From contig NZ_AMZN01000048.1 in NCBI RefSeq assembly GCF_000331535.1, forward strand, positions 1 through 64,000: a DNA stretch of 64,000 nt, read 5' to 3'. The position numbers and the translations under genes were made by a program. The notes below the pieces were generated by a model. It had not been told where the DNA came from, searched no databases, and was given only the letters and a program-made list of their open reading frames with translations. The stretch is from Fulvivirga imtechensis AK7. Lineage in GTDB: Bacteria; Bacteroidota; Bacteroidia; Cytophagales; Cyclobacteriaceae. Of this stretch, positions 1-8,528 are shown piece after piece; position 1 is the first letter of the stretch; each line of letters begins with the position of its first letter.

Positions 1-2
1 GC

Positions 3-1301
3 TACTCCACCCAGGTAGGGCTAACCTCCTTCATAGCAGCGATAGCCGGAGGCTTTGGCGGAGTGAATGGCGGTACGGTAGAACAACAAGCCACCTACAA
101 CTCCTTCGACAATGCCCTGAACGATATCGGCCTGCTCGGCACCTCCAACGACAATCGTCCTGCAGCCTACCTGAACTACATCCTGTTCGATGAGCATATG
201 CAATTCTACCAGCATGGCCACGTTCAGATAGGAACAGCGGCCAATGGCGCCCATGAAAAGCTGATGCTACAGGACATAGTAGCAGAAAAGGCAGGATTTG
301 TGTATGTTTATATCAGCAGCGAAAGTGCTGCCACCTACTGGGTATATTTTGATGACATGAAGGTGACCCTGAATGAGAGTCCTGTGGTGCAGGAGGATGA
401 TTATTATCCTTTTGGTCTGACCTTTAACTCTTATCAGAGAGTCACTGCAAAGGAGAATAGATTCCTTTATAACGGCTTTGAATTGCAGAAATCCCTTGAC
501 TGGGGGGTATACGATTATCAGGCAAGATATTACAATCCCGAAATAGGAAGGTTCTTAAATGTTGATCCTGCAGCTGACCTGATGAGAAGGCATAGCCCGT
601 ACAATTACGCTTTTGACAACCCGATTAGATTCATCGATCCAGACGGGATGGTGCCAAATGACAATGTAACTGACCCTAAACCTAAAAAAGTTGAAGATTT
701 AAATGTAGCTGAAAAGGTAGCACTGGTTTATTTTATTCTCATGGACAAACTAGGGGCTGCGTTGAATGAATCAGAAGGAAATGAAGGTTCATCTTTCGGA
801 GAAAACCTTCAAAGAAGCTCAGAGTTCATCACAGAGACAACCTTGGAAGTGCAAGGTGCTCGTGAAATGACGAATGCCAGCCTTAGCTCTAAGTCCTCCA
901 AGAATACGAAAACAGTTGCTAAAGTTGTAAATACTGTTGATGATAAGGTTGATGATGCAGGTAAAGTTTACAGTAAATCACAAGGGACTTTCGGAGGAGA
1001 AAGAGCGGGTAAAAAATTTACATCTTCTGGACGAACCGAGATTTCAAAAGAAAACGTATCAAAATATGGCGTTGAGAAATGTGAAAATTGTAATGTCGAG
1101 TTGGTTCCAGGAACACAGTCTCAGAAGGGGGTTTCCCCGGTGTCTAATGAGAGAAGGTATGACCACATATATCCTATGTCAAAAGGAGGAGACGGGGCTG
1201 CTAGTAATGGACAATTGTTGTGTATGCCATGTAATGCGAAAAAAAGCGACAACTTGCCTGTAGTTAAACCATTGAGGGAGCAATTATTACCAAGAAATTA
1301 A
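3..1301 (+). CDS. RHS repeat-associated polymorphic toxin with C-terminal HNH nuclease tip (5' end outside window)
   Basis: The frame is open from base 3 and no stop precedes the first GTG at 63, so the gene starts upstream of the window. Bases ~390-650 encode an RHS core end: DDYYPFGL, YNGFELQKSLDWGVYDYQARYYNPEIG (shown here as YDYQARYYNPEIGRF), then the DPDGM that closes the shell domain. Behind it lies a variable tip. Its last ~90 residues carry an HNH/zinc-finger nuclease pattern: CENC, RRYDHIYP, SKGG, then NGQLLCMPCNAKK. In this family the RHS shell encapsulates the tip, which is released into a competitor cell; the DNase role of this tip is inferred from the motif. Base composition drops to AT-rich after ~650, as expected for an exchanged tip. 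The likely immunity gene starts 3 bases after the stop. Confidence 0.88.
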   Translation, partial: YSTQVGLTSFIAAIAGGFGGVNGGTVEQQATYNSFDNALNDIGLLGTSNDNRPAAYLNYILFDEHMQFYQHGHVQIGTAANGAHEKLMLQDIVAEKAGFVYVYISSESAATYWVYFDDMKVTLNESPVVQEDDYYPFGLTFNSYQRVTAKENRFLYNGFELQKSLDWGVYDYQARYYNPEIGRFLNVDPAADLMRRHSPYNYAFDNPIRFIDPDGMVPNDNVTDPKPKKVEDLNVAEKVALVYFILMDKLGAALNESEGNEGSSFGENLQRSSEFITETTLEVQGAREMTNASLSSKSSKNTKTVAKVVNTVDDKVDDAGKVYSKSQGTFGGERAGKKFTSSGRTEISKENVSKYGVEKCENCNVELVPGTQSQKGVSPVSNERRYDHIYPMSKGGDGAASNGQLLCMPCNAKKSDNLPVVKPLREQLLPRN

Positions 1302-1304
1302 GAA

Positions 1305-1763
1305 ATGAGAAGTAAATCATTAGATCACCAAAAATTATGTTTTAGGTATTTTAATGAAGATACCAATGCGCATGAAATCGAGATGCTTTGGTGTATCAAA
1401 AGTGGTAACCACTATATTGTAGATAATATACCTGTTTATGTTCCTAGTGTTGCTTTTAAAGATGTAGTCGAGGGTAGAAAAGTTAATGGAGAATTATTTG
1501 CTACACAAATCCTTGAAGTATCGGGAAATAGTACCGTTAGAGTATTGTTCAAGAACAAAGCTTTAATAGGGGGTACTATTGATAAAATGAGGCTGCTGGG
1601 ATGTGATTCAGAAATTAGTAACATACCTCATTTAGTGGCATTTAATATTCCAAAGGAAATCGATTATTTTAATTTAGTACAACCCTATCTACAAGAAGGG
1701 GAAAATAAAGGAAAGTGGGAGTACGAGGAAAGTTGCCTAGCCCATGATCAAATAAAGGGGTAA
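1305..1763 (+). CDS. Putative immunity protein for the upstream RHS/HNH toxin
   Basis: This 152-residue soluble protein has no signal peptide and no membrane segment. The ATG follows the toxin stop after 3 bases, so the two are almost certainly co-transcribed. I do not recognise a named domain. The protein is mixed alpha/beta, rich in acidic residues, and ends in a charged tail. Immunity proteins of polymorphic toxins are usually encoded directly after the toxin tip, and the AT-rich composition matches the tip rather than the RHS core; both support the role, but it is inferred from context alone. Confidence 0.65.
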   Translation: MRSKSLDHQKLCFRYFNEDTNAHEIEMLWCIKSGNHYIVDNIPVYVPSVAFKDVVEGRKVNGELFATQILEVSGNSTVRVLFKNKALIGGTIDKMRLLGCDSEISNIPHLVAFNIPKEIDYFNLVQPYLQEGENKGKWEYEESCLAHDQIKG

Positions 1764-1810
1764 TAATTTTAACGTTACTTCAAGGAAAAAGCCTTGCATT
1801 GCTGGCTTAT

Positions 1811-1936
1811 TTACTTAGTTGCAAAAGCTCTTTTAGTTCGGACGTTCTGCAGCAGGTTATCAAGCGTGTAAAGGATGTGTCCTTTATCTTCATCAGGTAG
1901 TCCCTGAATCTCCAGTACCCTGTCAATAACTGTTTC
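1811..1936 (-). pseudogene. 3' remnant of an XRE-type HTH regulator
   Basis: Reading the minus strand gives 41 residues that end in a proper stop: ETVIDRVLEIQGLPDEDK followed by GHILYTLDNLLQNVRTKRAFATK. The pattern LPxEDKxxILxTLDxLLxxxxTKxAFA resembles the C-terminal tail of short Bacteroidota XRE-family helix-turn-helix regulators. The frame is cut by a TGA (1937-1939), directly where the inverted repeat at 1941 begins. The DNA-binding part is not found beyond the repeat. I read this as a decayed gene whose 5' part was lost or displaced. The family assignment is by eye. Confidence 0.5.
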
Positions 1937-1940
1937 TCAA

Positions 1941-2087
1941 CAGTCGCTCGGCTGTGCCGAGTGATTAAATATTGAAGAATAAGGTCAAGAAAGACATTGT
2001 TTTAAGCTCGGCTGAGCCGAGCAATATAAAAAGTTGATTAGAATCGTAAAGTGGCAATAGTGGTCACTCTTCACAGCCGAGCGACTG
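1941..2087. repeat. Inverted repeat with an internal palindrome (MITE- or BIME-like)
   Basis: The 16 bases at 1941-1956 (CAGTCGCTCGGCTGTG) recur exactly, inverted, at 2072-2087, with partial pairing continuing inward (GAGTGA on both sides). The left arm itself holds a small palindrome, CTCGGC-TGT-GCCGAG (1947-1961). Midway lies a perfect palindrome, GCTCGGC-TGA-GCCGAGC (2006-2022). The core CTCGGC/GCCGAG therefore appears three times in about 150 bases. No open reading frame lies inside. It separates the regulator scrap from the promoter region of the next gene. Confidence 0.65.
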
Positions 2088-2235
2088 GATTGAGGGGTCT
2101 TGTGACACGGGCTTGGGAAGTACGCTCACTTATTTTGCATTCTAGATTTCATCTTAAAGAGGTGATTTTTTTATTATTTGAAAAATAGTATATTTTGCTT
2201 GTGATTAAATTTAAACATGTTTAATATCTATTTTT

Positions 2236-3489
2236 ATGAAAATTAAGCTATATATTTTGGTATTATATTTAATAATATCAACCCCTGTTTTATTTGCCCA
2301 GAAAAACTATGTGCCGGGTAAGGTCTTTACAAATGAAAATGATACCATAAGCGGCTTAATTGACTATAGGAATTGGGAAAAGAATCCTGATGTTGTGAGC
2401 TTTCAAAGAGAAACGGGCGAGGTAGGCATCTATACACCTTTAGATATACATGGCTTTGAGGTGAATAACGAAGTGTATATTAGCGCTGTGGTTGATTTGG
2501 AAATAAGCCCTTTTAGAGCGAACGAATTGACTGATGACCCTGCACTTAACATTAAAGTGGACACCACGTTTTTACTTACGATTTTTGAAGGACGTAAAAG
2601 TCTCTACTCAAATATCAGTGACAACGGAGTAGAAAACTTTTATATTAAAAATGGGATAGATTTTGAACTGCTAGTCTACAAGATATTCCTGAAAAAGGGA
2701 AGTTACTCTTCTGTTAAGGCAGAGAACAAAAAGTTCATTGGTCAATTAAAATTGTACTTGAATGACTGTAGCAGCTTAGATGGCCAACTCTCCAACCTTC
2801 GCTACACGCAAGGTAGTCTGGTAAGTCTTTTTAAAGACTATTATTCTTGCGTGCAATCCTTTCCATCATATGCAAAAAAGAAGGATAGGGCTAAAGTGAG
2901 TGTCGGAAGTCTGGTGGGTTTGAGTCTTACATCGATAAATTTTAAGAGTGAAGAATTTGAGGCCTTGACCAATACAGACTTTAAAAATTCCGTGAGACCT
3001 GCTCTGGGGGTTTTTATCGACTTTGGACTTAAAAGAAACAATGAAAAATGGTCTATCAACAACGAATTGCTATTCACTACATACAAATTTTCAGAAAAGT
3101 ATGAACGATATCAAAATGCCGACAATTCTTACTCAACATCAATGGAGTTAGGTTTCTCATATTTAAAGGTGAATAACATGGTACGTTATGCCTACCCACT
3201 TGCCAGGCTTCACGCCTATATCAATGTAGGCATGAGTAATGGCATAGTAATAAAAGAAACAAATTCTCAAAAAGGGACGATGATAATTAACACTGTACAC
3301 AACTCTCGTTCAGGAAAAATAATAGAGGATGTTAGAAAGCATGAACAGGGGTTCTTGATAGGCACCGGCCTCAGACATAGAAATCACCTATTTGAGTTAA
3401 GGTACGAAATGGGTAATGGAATGTCTAAACTTGTTTCACTGAATTCCCAAAGCAGAGCGCTTTACGTTCTTTGGGCATTTAGGTTTTGA
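2236..3489 (+). CDS. Secreted, probably outer-membrane beta-barrel protein of unknown function
   Basis: The 417-residue product has a clear signal peptide (MKIKLYILVLYLIISTPVLFAQ). The N-terminal half reads as a soluble domain starting YVPGKVFTNENDTISGLIDYRNW, a motif common in uncharacterised Bacteroidota proteins. The second half has alternating hydrophobic strands and ends in ALYVLWAFRF; a terminal aromatic is the usual signal for insertion of an outer-membrane barrel. I do not recognise a specific function. The gene stands alone between the toxin locus and the respiratory operon, and its AT-rich start region lacks a Shine-Dalgarno sequence. Confidence 0.7.
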   Translation: MKIKLYILVLYLIISTPVLFAQKNYVPGKVFTNENDTISGLIDYRNWEKNPDVVSFQRETGEVGIYTPLDIHGFEVNNEVYISAVVDLEISPFRANELTDDPALNIKVDTTFLLTIFEGRKSLYSNISDNGVENFYIKNGIDFELLVYKIFLKKGSYSSVKAENKKFIGQLKLYLNDCSSLDGQLSNLRYTQGSLVSLFKDYYSCVQSFPSYAKKKDRAKVSVGSLVGLSLTSINFKSEEFEALTNTDFKNSVRPALGVFIDFGLKRNNEKWSINNELLFTTYKFSEKYERYQNADNSYSTSMELGFSYLKVNNMVRYAYPLARLHAYINVGMSNGIVIKETNSQKGTMIINTVHNSRSGKIIEDVRKHEQGFLIGTGLRHRNHLFELRYEMGNGMSKLVSLNSQSRALYVLWAFRF

Positions 3490-4011
3490 CAGCCCTTGCT
3501 GCTCTTCCACACCATCGGAGTCACTCAATGAGGACTCTGGTGCTTTCCAGGCTGGATTTTTTAGGTAAATACATGCGTTACGCTACCGCTAAACATGCGC
3601 CAGCAAAAACTAAACGCATACCAGCAAAGGCTTTGCAATATCAACTTCAGCGTAATAAAACCCACTTAAACAAAATATTCCCACCTTATCTTCTTGTGAA
3701 ATTTTTGACCGGTTAATTCTCCCTTTGAGTGGTAGGTAGATGTGGCATGTCAATATCGGTCAATCCAATGATCTAAAACGGTTGAAAAACGCATTTATTA
3801 TTTATAAAAATTCTAAATAACAATGTTTAAACTTGAAATCCCGCTTAAAAAAGCAGATTTTCAATGTCTCCTACGTAAAATCTCTTCAATAAGTTGCCAA
3901 AGGTGGCAAATGGTGCGGTAAATATGTTTGAAATAAACTTATCCGATAGTAGATTTGTGCCCGGGTTAAGACATGCAAGAGCTGCATTAAAGAGTTATAA
4001 ATTACATTAAC
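3490..4011. other. Intergenic region upstream of the respiratory operon
   Basis: There is no convincing gene in these 522 bases. A 76-codon open frame at 3486-3716 lacks any recognisable feature. The distal part holds a small hairpin, TTGCCA-aagg-TGGCAA (3894-3909), about 20 bases upstream of the promoter -33 element. It could be an operator but has no independent support. Confidence 0.6.
3927..3957 (+). promoter_or_regulatory. Bacteroidota-type promoter for the act/cox operon
   Basis: TTTG (3927-3930) is followed after exactly 19 bases by TAGATTTG (3950-3957). This matches the primary sigma consensus of Bacteroidota, TTTG near -33 and TAnnTTTG near -7. Transcription would begin near 3963, leaving a leader of about 50 bases before the actA ATG at 4012. 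Confidence 0.7.
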
Positions 4012-5331
4012 ATGACGCAAAACAGACCATTGACTCGCGTTTTTTTAGCATTTACACTAGCAGGTTCACTTTTATTTACTAACATTTCACGGGCTCAGGA
4101 AGCCGATCAGCAAAATGCAGCCGAGGGTACGCAGCAGGGAACTGAACAGGCCGCTCCAGCTACTGATGGTGGTTTGCCTGCTGACGATGCTAGCATAAGC
4201 GAAGGAATGTCGCTATTCAACTCCAATTGTAAGAGTTGCCACAAAATTGAAGGTAAACTTGTTGGTCCGGCTCTCAAGGACGTACATAAAAGAGCCCCAT
4301 CTATCGACTGGATTGTTGACTTCGTACACAATTCATCAAAAGTGATCGCCAGTGGCGATGCCTATGCCAACAAAATTTATGAAGAGTATAACAAAACTCA
4401 GATGACTGCTTTCCCTACACTAAGCAGACAGCAAATACTGAACATACTCGGATATATCAAGCAGGAGACAGACGCACTGGCGGCTGCACCAACAACTACA
4501 GCAGTACCTGGTGATGCTACCGGCCAGGGGCAAGGCACCGATACCGGCATACCTGCTTCATACATGAACATCATCATGATTGCACTCGTAGTAGTGCTTT
4601 TATTGATCCTTGTAGTGTTGATCCTGATCACTACAGTACTGAAAAAATACATCAATCAAAAGGGAGAACTTGAGGAGGCAGACAAAGAGATCGTAGACGC
4701 CTCTTTTAACATCAATGCCGTTGTTAAGAGTAAGCCATTTATCTTCCTTGTTACTTTTATATCTGCTGCAATCGTTTTCAAAGTAGTGATCCACAACTTG
4801 TATGCAGTGGGTATTCAGCAAGGGTACGCTCCCAAGCAGCCGATAGCTTTCTCGCACAAGTTGCATGCCGGTCAATACGAGATCGACTGTAACTACTGCC
4901 ACACCGGGGTGCGAAAGAGTAAGAACGCTAATATCCCGTCACCAAATATTTGTATGAACTGTCATGTCGCTATCAAAACTGAGTCTCCTGAGATCCAGAA
5001 AATATATGCTGCTATTGAAAATGACAGACCTATTGAATGGGTAAGAATTCATAACCTGCCTGATCTAGCCTATTTTAATCACGCTCAGCACGTAGAAGTG
5101 GGTGGTATTGAATGCCAGACATGCCATGGAGAAGTACAGGAAATGGAAGTAGTTGCTCAGGCTTCTCTACTGACTATGGGATGGTGTATCGATTGCCACA
5201 GAAAAACTGACGTCAACACCAAGGGCAATGAGTACTACGATAACCTTGTGGAGTTGCATAATGCAGAAGGAAAGGGTGCCCTTAAGGTTGAAGACATTGG
5301 AGGACTGGAGTGTTCCAAGTGTCACTATTAA
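4012..5331 (+). CDS. actA: Alternative Complex III subunit ActA, multiheme cytochrome c with an extra N-terminal monoheme domain
   Basis: ActA carries electrons inside the quinol:cytochrome c oxidoreductase ACIII. The 439 residues begin with a signal peptide (cut near AQ, residue 29). A mono-heme cytochrome c domain follows (CKSCH 73-77, likely distal Met131 in MTAFP), then a Ala/Thr/Gly linker. Two membrane segments lie at ~185-210 and ~242-265. A cytochrome c3/c7-like region then binds five hemes (CNYCH 293, CMNCH 314, CQTCH 368, CIDCH 392, CSKCH 434). The well-studied Rhodothermus ActA is pentaheme, so the N-terminal heme domain is an addition, probably an electron exit towards the cox oxidase downstream. 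It is the first gene of the operon. Confidence 0.93.
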   Translation: MTQNRPLTRVFLAFTLAGSLLFTNISRAQEADQQNAAEGTQQGTEQAAPATDGGLPADDASISEGMSLFNSNCKSCHKIEGKLVGPALKDVHKRAPSIDWIVDFVHNSSKVIASGDAYANKIYEEYNKTQMTAFPTLSRQQILNILGYIKQETDALAAAPTTTAVPGDATGQGQGTDTGIPASYMNIIMIALVVVLLLILVVLILITTVLKKYINQKGELEEADKEIVDASFNINAVVKSKPFIFLVTFISAAIVFKVVIHNLYAVGIQQGYAPKQPIAFSHKLHAGQYEIDCNYCHTGVRKSKNANIPSPNICMNCHVAIKTESPEIQKIYAAIENDRPIEWVRIHNLPDLAYFNHAQHVEVGGIECQTCHGEVQEMEVVAQASLLTMGWCIDCHRKTDVNTKGNEYYDNLVELHNAEGKGALKVEDIGGLECSKCHY

Positions 5332-5372
5332 TTAAATTTAGATTTTGTTAAGATTCCATCTATAGATAGATT

Positions 5373-8300
5373 ATGAACGATAATAAAAAGACATACTGGA
5401 AAGGTATTGAGCAGTTATCCAATGATCCTGAGTTTGTAAAAAATGCAGACAGGGAATTTCCCGAATTTCTTCCTATCAATGGAAATAGCGAGGGTGGAGG
5501 AAGCAGCAGAAGGGATTTTCTGAAAATGATGGGTTTCGGTATAGCTGCAGTATCATTAGCAGCTTGTGAGGCTCCGGTGAGAAAGGCCATTCCTTATGTT
5601 AACAAACCCGTAGATGTCGACCCCGGTATTCCTAACTACTATGCTTCTACCTATACTCATGGTGGAGATTACTGCAGCATATTAGTGAAGACAAGAGAAG
5701 GCAGACCCATAAAAATAGAAGGTAACAGCCTTTGCAAAATAACTGAAGGAGGTACCAGCGCCCAGGTGCAGGCATCTGTATTGACATTATATGACAGAGA
5801 GCGTTTGGGATTACCTGTTATTGGTGGAAAAGACGGTACCTGGGAGGATCTGGACAAAGAAGTTATTGCGAAGCTGCGTAGCATAGCTGCTCAGGGAGGT
5901 CAGATCAGGATTGTAAGTAATACAGTGCTTAGCCCAACTACTAAGCAGGTTATTGAAGACTTTAAGGCACAATACCCAACGGCACAGCATGTAGTGTACG
6001 ATGCTGTTTCTGCCCATGGTATACTAGCTGCCAATGAGGAGTCCTTTGGCACGAGAGCTATTCCCCGTTATGATTTCAGTAGAGCAGACGTAATTGTAAG
6101 TTTTGCTGCTGATTTTCTGGGCACCTGGTTGTCTCCGGTTGAGTATTCAAGGCAGTATAGCAAAACCAGAAAGATAGGCGCCAATAAAAAAACGATGTCT
6201 CGACACTACCAGTTCGAGTCATTGTTGTCTATGACCGGTGGTAATGCCGACTACAGAACAAGGATCAAACCCTCTGAAGAGGGAAAGGCGGTAGTAGCGC
6301 TTTATGAGGCCATCACTGCAAATAAAAAATCAGATATAGAATACATCAACAAAGCGGCTGCTGATCTGAAAAAAGCACAAGGCAAATCCCTTGTTGTAGC
6401 CGGGTCCAACGATCCTCGGGTTCAGGTGGTGGTTAATGCTATCAACAGCGCTTTGAATAACTACGGCACTACCATAGACTTGTCATCACCGGCATACTAC
6501 AAGCAGGGCGATGATGCTGCGATGGATAGGTTTGTAAATGATGTAAAAGGTGGAAAAGTAGCAGGAGTGATTTTCTACAACTGCAACCCGGTTTACAACT
6601 ACAAAGGAGGAGCGGAACTGGCAGAGGCTTTAAAGAAAGTGTCTCTTAAGGTTTCCACATCAGACAGGCCCGATGAAACTGCAGCTATATCAGACTATGT
6701 GGCTCCGGATCATCACTTCCTGGAGTCATGGGGAGACGCTGAGCCGGTACAGGGTTATTATACTTTTGTGCAGCCTGCCATAACTCCTATATTTAATACA
6801 AGACAAGCACAGGAGAGTCTGCTCACATGGGCAGGTGTTCAAACTCCTGATTACTATACTTACCTTAAAAATGCCTGGGCACGCAGAGGTGTAAGCGGCA
6901 ATGCCTGGGATAAAGCTTTACATGATGGTATCCTTGGTGCAAGGAGTGCTTCGGCAGGTGTTGAGGGAGATACCACATCATTGGCATCTACAGTAACGGC
7001 AGCGGCTGGTGCCGCAGCTTTTGCAGGTGATGTTAGCAAGGCCTCAGCAGCTATTAACAATATCAAAGGTTCCGGGCTGGAGCTGGTGATCTATCAAAAA
7101 GTAGCTATTGGTGATGGTTCTCAGGCCAACAACCCGTGGTTGCAGGAAATGCCGGATCCCGTAACTAAGGCGACATGGGATAACTACCTGAGCGTTTCTC
7201 CAAAGTGGGCATCGGAAAATGATGTAAAGAGCTTTGAAGGCAAGTGCAACATGGCCCGTATCACTGTAAATGGAGTGAGCAAAGATGTGCCTGTCCTTAT
7301 TCAACCCGGACAAGCAGAAGGAACTGTTGGTCTGGCATTGGGCTATGGCCGTGTGAACGGAGGCCTGGTAGCGAATGGTAGAGGCGTAGATGCTTATCCT
7401 TTTATGCAGGTTCAAAATGGCGTAGTTGCTTATCAGGTGTTGAGCGGTGTACAGGTAGAGGTGCTTTCTGAAGTATATCAGATCGCTCAGACACAGACAC
7501 ATCAAACCTATATGGGTCGCGATACAGTGGTTCAGGAGTCTGTTCTTTCTAAATATCAGGACGATCCGTTTGCGGGAAGACATGATCCTAAGATCGCTAC
7601 GTGGATGTCTGAGGAGGGAAGCGTGCATCCCGGAGCCTTGTCTTTGTGGAAGGGACATAAATACAACAATCATCACTGGGGCATGGCTATAGACCTCAAC
7701 TCTTGTACAGGATGTAGCGCGTGTACTATTGCCTGTCAGGCGGAAAACAACGTGCCTGTAGTAGGTAGGGATGAGGTGATTAACAGAAGAGATATGCATT
7801 GGCTGAGGATCGACAGATACTACAGCAGCGATGCTGACCCGGAAGATAAAAGAGGACTGGAGATAGCAGCAGCTAACCCTGAGGTTACTTTCCAGCCGAT
7901 GCTTTGCCAGCATTGTAATAATGCACCTTGTGAAACAGTTTGCCCTGTGGCGGCTACAACGCACAGCACAGAAGGCCTTAACCAGATGACATATAACAGA
8001 TGTATCGGAACCAGATACTGTGCCAATAACTGCCCTTACAAAGTGAGACGTTTCAACTGGTTCAAATACCATGACAACGGAAACTTTGAGGATATAAATA
8101 CTCCTATGAACAATGACCTGGGTAAGATGGTACTTAACCCTGATGTTACCGTAAGGTCAAGAGGGGTGATGGAGAAGTGTTCTTTCTGTGTGCAGAGGAT
8201 CCAATACGGTAAGCTGGAGGCCAAGAAAGAAGGTAGAAGACCTAAGGATGGCGACATTACAACAGCTTGTGCCAGCGCTTGTCCTACTGATGCCATTGTG

Positions 8301-8498
8301 TTCGGTGATATGAACGATACGGAGAGCAGGATCTACAAGATGCTTAATATCAATGATACTGATGGTCCTGATTACATTACGGAAAAAGAGATCCTTGAGC
8401 CGAGAGCATACCATGTAATTGGTGAAATAGGAACGAAGCCAAATGTAACTTACCTGACCAAGATCAGAAACAAGGACATAGAGGAAACCAAAGCTTAA
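5373..8498 (+). CDS. actB: Alternative Complex III subunit ActB, molybdopterin-oxidoreductase-like and iron-sulfur protein
   Basis: The 1041 residues fuse a molybdopterin-oxidoreductase-like region (which carries no Mo cofactor in characterised ACIII) with a ferredoxin-like C-terminal part. The N-terminus has a twin-arginine motif (RRDFLK, 46-51) and a lipobox ending LAAC (Cys65), suggesting Tat export with lipid anchoring. Four cysteine clusters are visible: CTGCSACTIAC from 778, CQHCNNAPCETVC from 845, CIGTRYCANNC from 877, and CSFC from 936 with a later CASAC. In the family these bind three [4Fe-4S] and one [3Fe-4S] centre. It sits between actA and actC with short gaps. Confidence 0.95.
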   Translation: MNDNKKTYWKGIEQLSNDPEFVKNADREFPEFLPINGNSEGGGSSRRDFLKMMGFGIAAVSLAACEAPVRKAIPYVNKPVDVDPGIPNYYASTYTHGGDYCSILVKTREGRPIKIEGNSLCKITEGGTSAQVQASVLTLYDRERLGLPVIGGKDGTWEDLDKEVIAKLRSIAAQGGQIRIVSNTVLSPTTKQVIEDFKAQYPTAQHVVYDAVSAHGILAANEESFGTRAIPRYDFSRADVIVSFAADFLGTWLSPVEYSRQYSKTRKIGANKKTMSRHYQFESLLSMTGGNADYRTRIKPSEEGKAVVALYEAITANKKSDIEYINKAAADLKKAQGKSLVVAGSNDPRVQVVVNAINSALNNYGTTIDLSSPAYYKQGDDAAMDRFVNDVKGGKVAGVIFYNCNPVYNYKGGAELAEALKKVSLKVSTSDRPDETAAISDYVAPDHHFLESWGDAEPVQGYYTFVQPAITPIFNTRQAQESLLTWAGVQTPDYYTYLKNAWARRGVSGNAWDKALHDGILGARSASAGVEGDTTSLASTVTAAAGAAAFAGDVSKASAAINNIKGSGLELVIYQKVAIGDGSQANNPWLQEMPDPVTKATWDNYLSVSPKWASENDVKSFEGKCNMARITVNGVSKDVPVLIQPGQAEGTVGLALGYGRVNGGLVANGRGVDAYPFMQVQNGVVAYQVLSGVQVEVLSEVYQIAQTQTHQTYMGRDTVVQESVLSKYQDDPFAGRHDPKIATWMSEEGSVHPGALSLWKGHKYNNHHWGMAIDLNSCTGCSACTIACQAENNVPVVGRDEVINRRDMHWLRIDRYYSSDADPEDKRGLEIAAANPEVTFQPMLCQHCNNAPCETVCPVAATTHSTEGLNQMTYNRCIGTRYCANNCPYKVRRFNWFKYHDNGNFEDINTPMNNDLGKMVLNPDVTVRSRGVMEKCSFCVQRIQYGKLEAKKEGRRPKDGDITTACASACPTDAIVFGDMNDTESRIYKMLNINDTDGPDYITEKEILEPRAYHVIGEIGTKPNVTYLTKIRNKDIEETKA

Positions 8499-8528
8499 TA
8501 ACTAAAGAACTAAATTAAAGAACATAAT

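Noticed and set aside
3486-3716. 76-codon open frame after the secreted protein
   Set aside because: Overlaps the previous stop, has no conserved features, and its composition is unlike a protein of this genome.
7044-8072. 342-codon open frame on the minus strand
   Set aside because: It lies wholly inside actB in antisense, shows no family motifs, and actB is beyond doubt.
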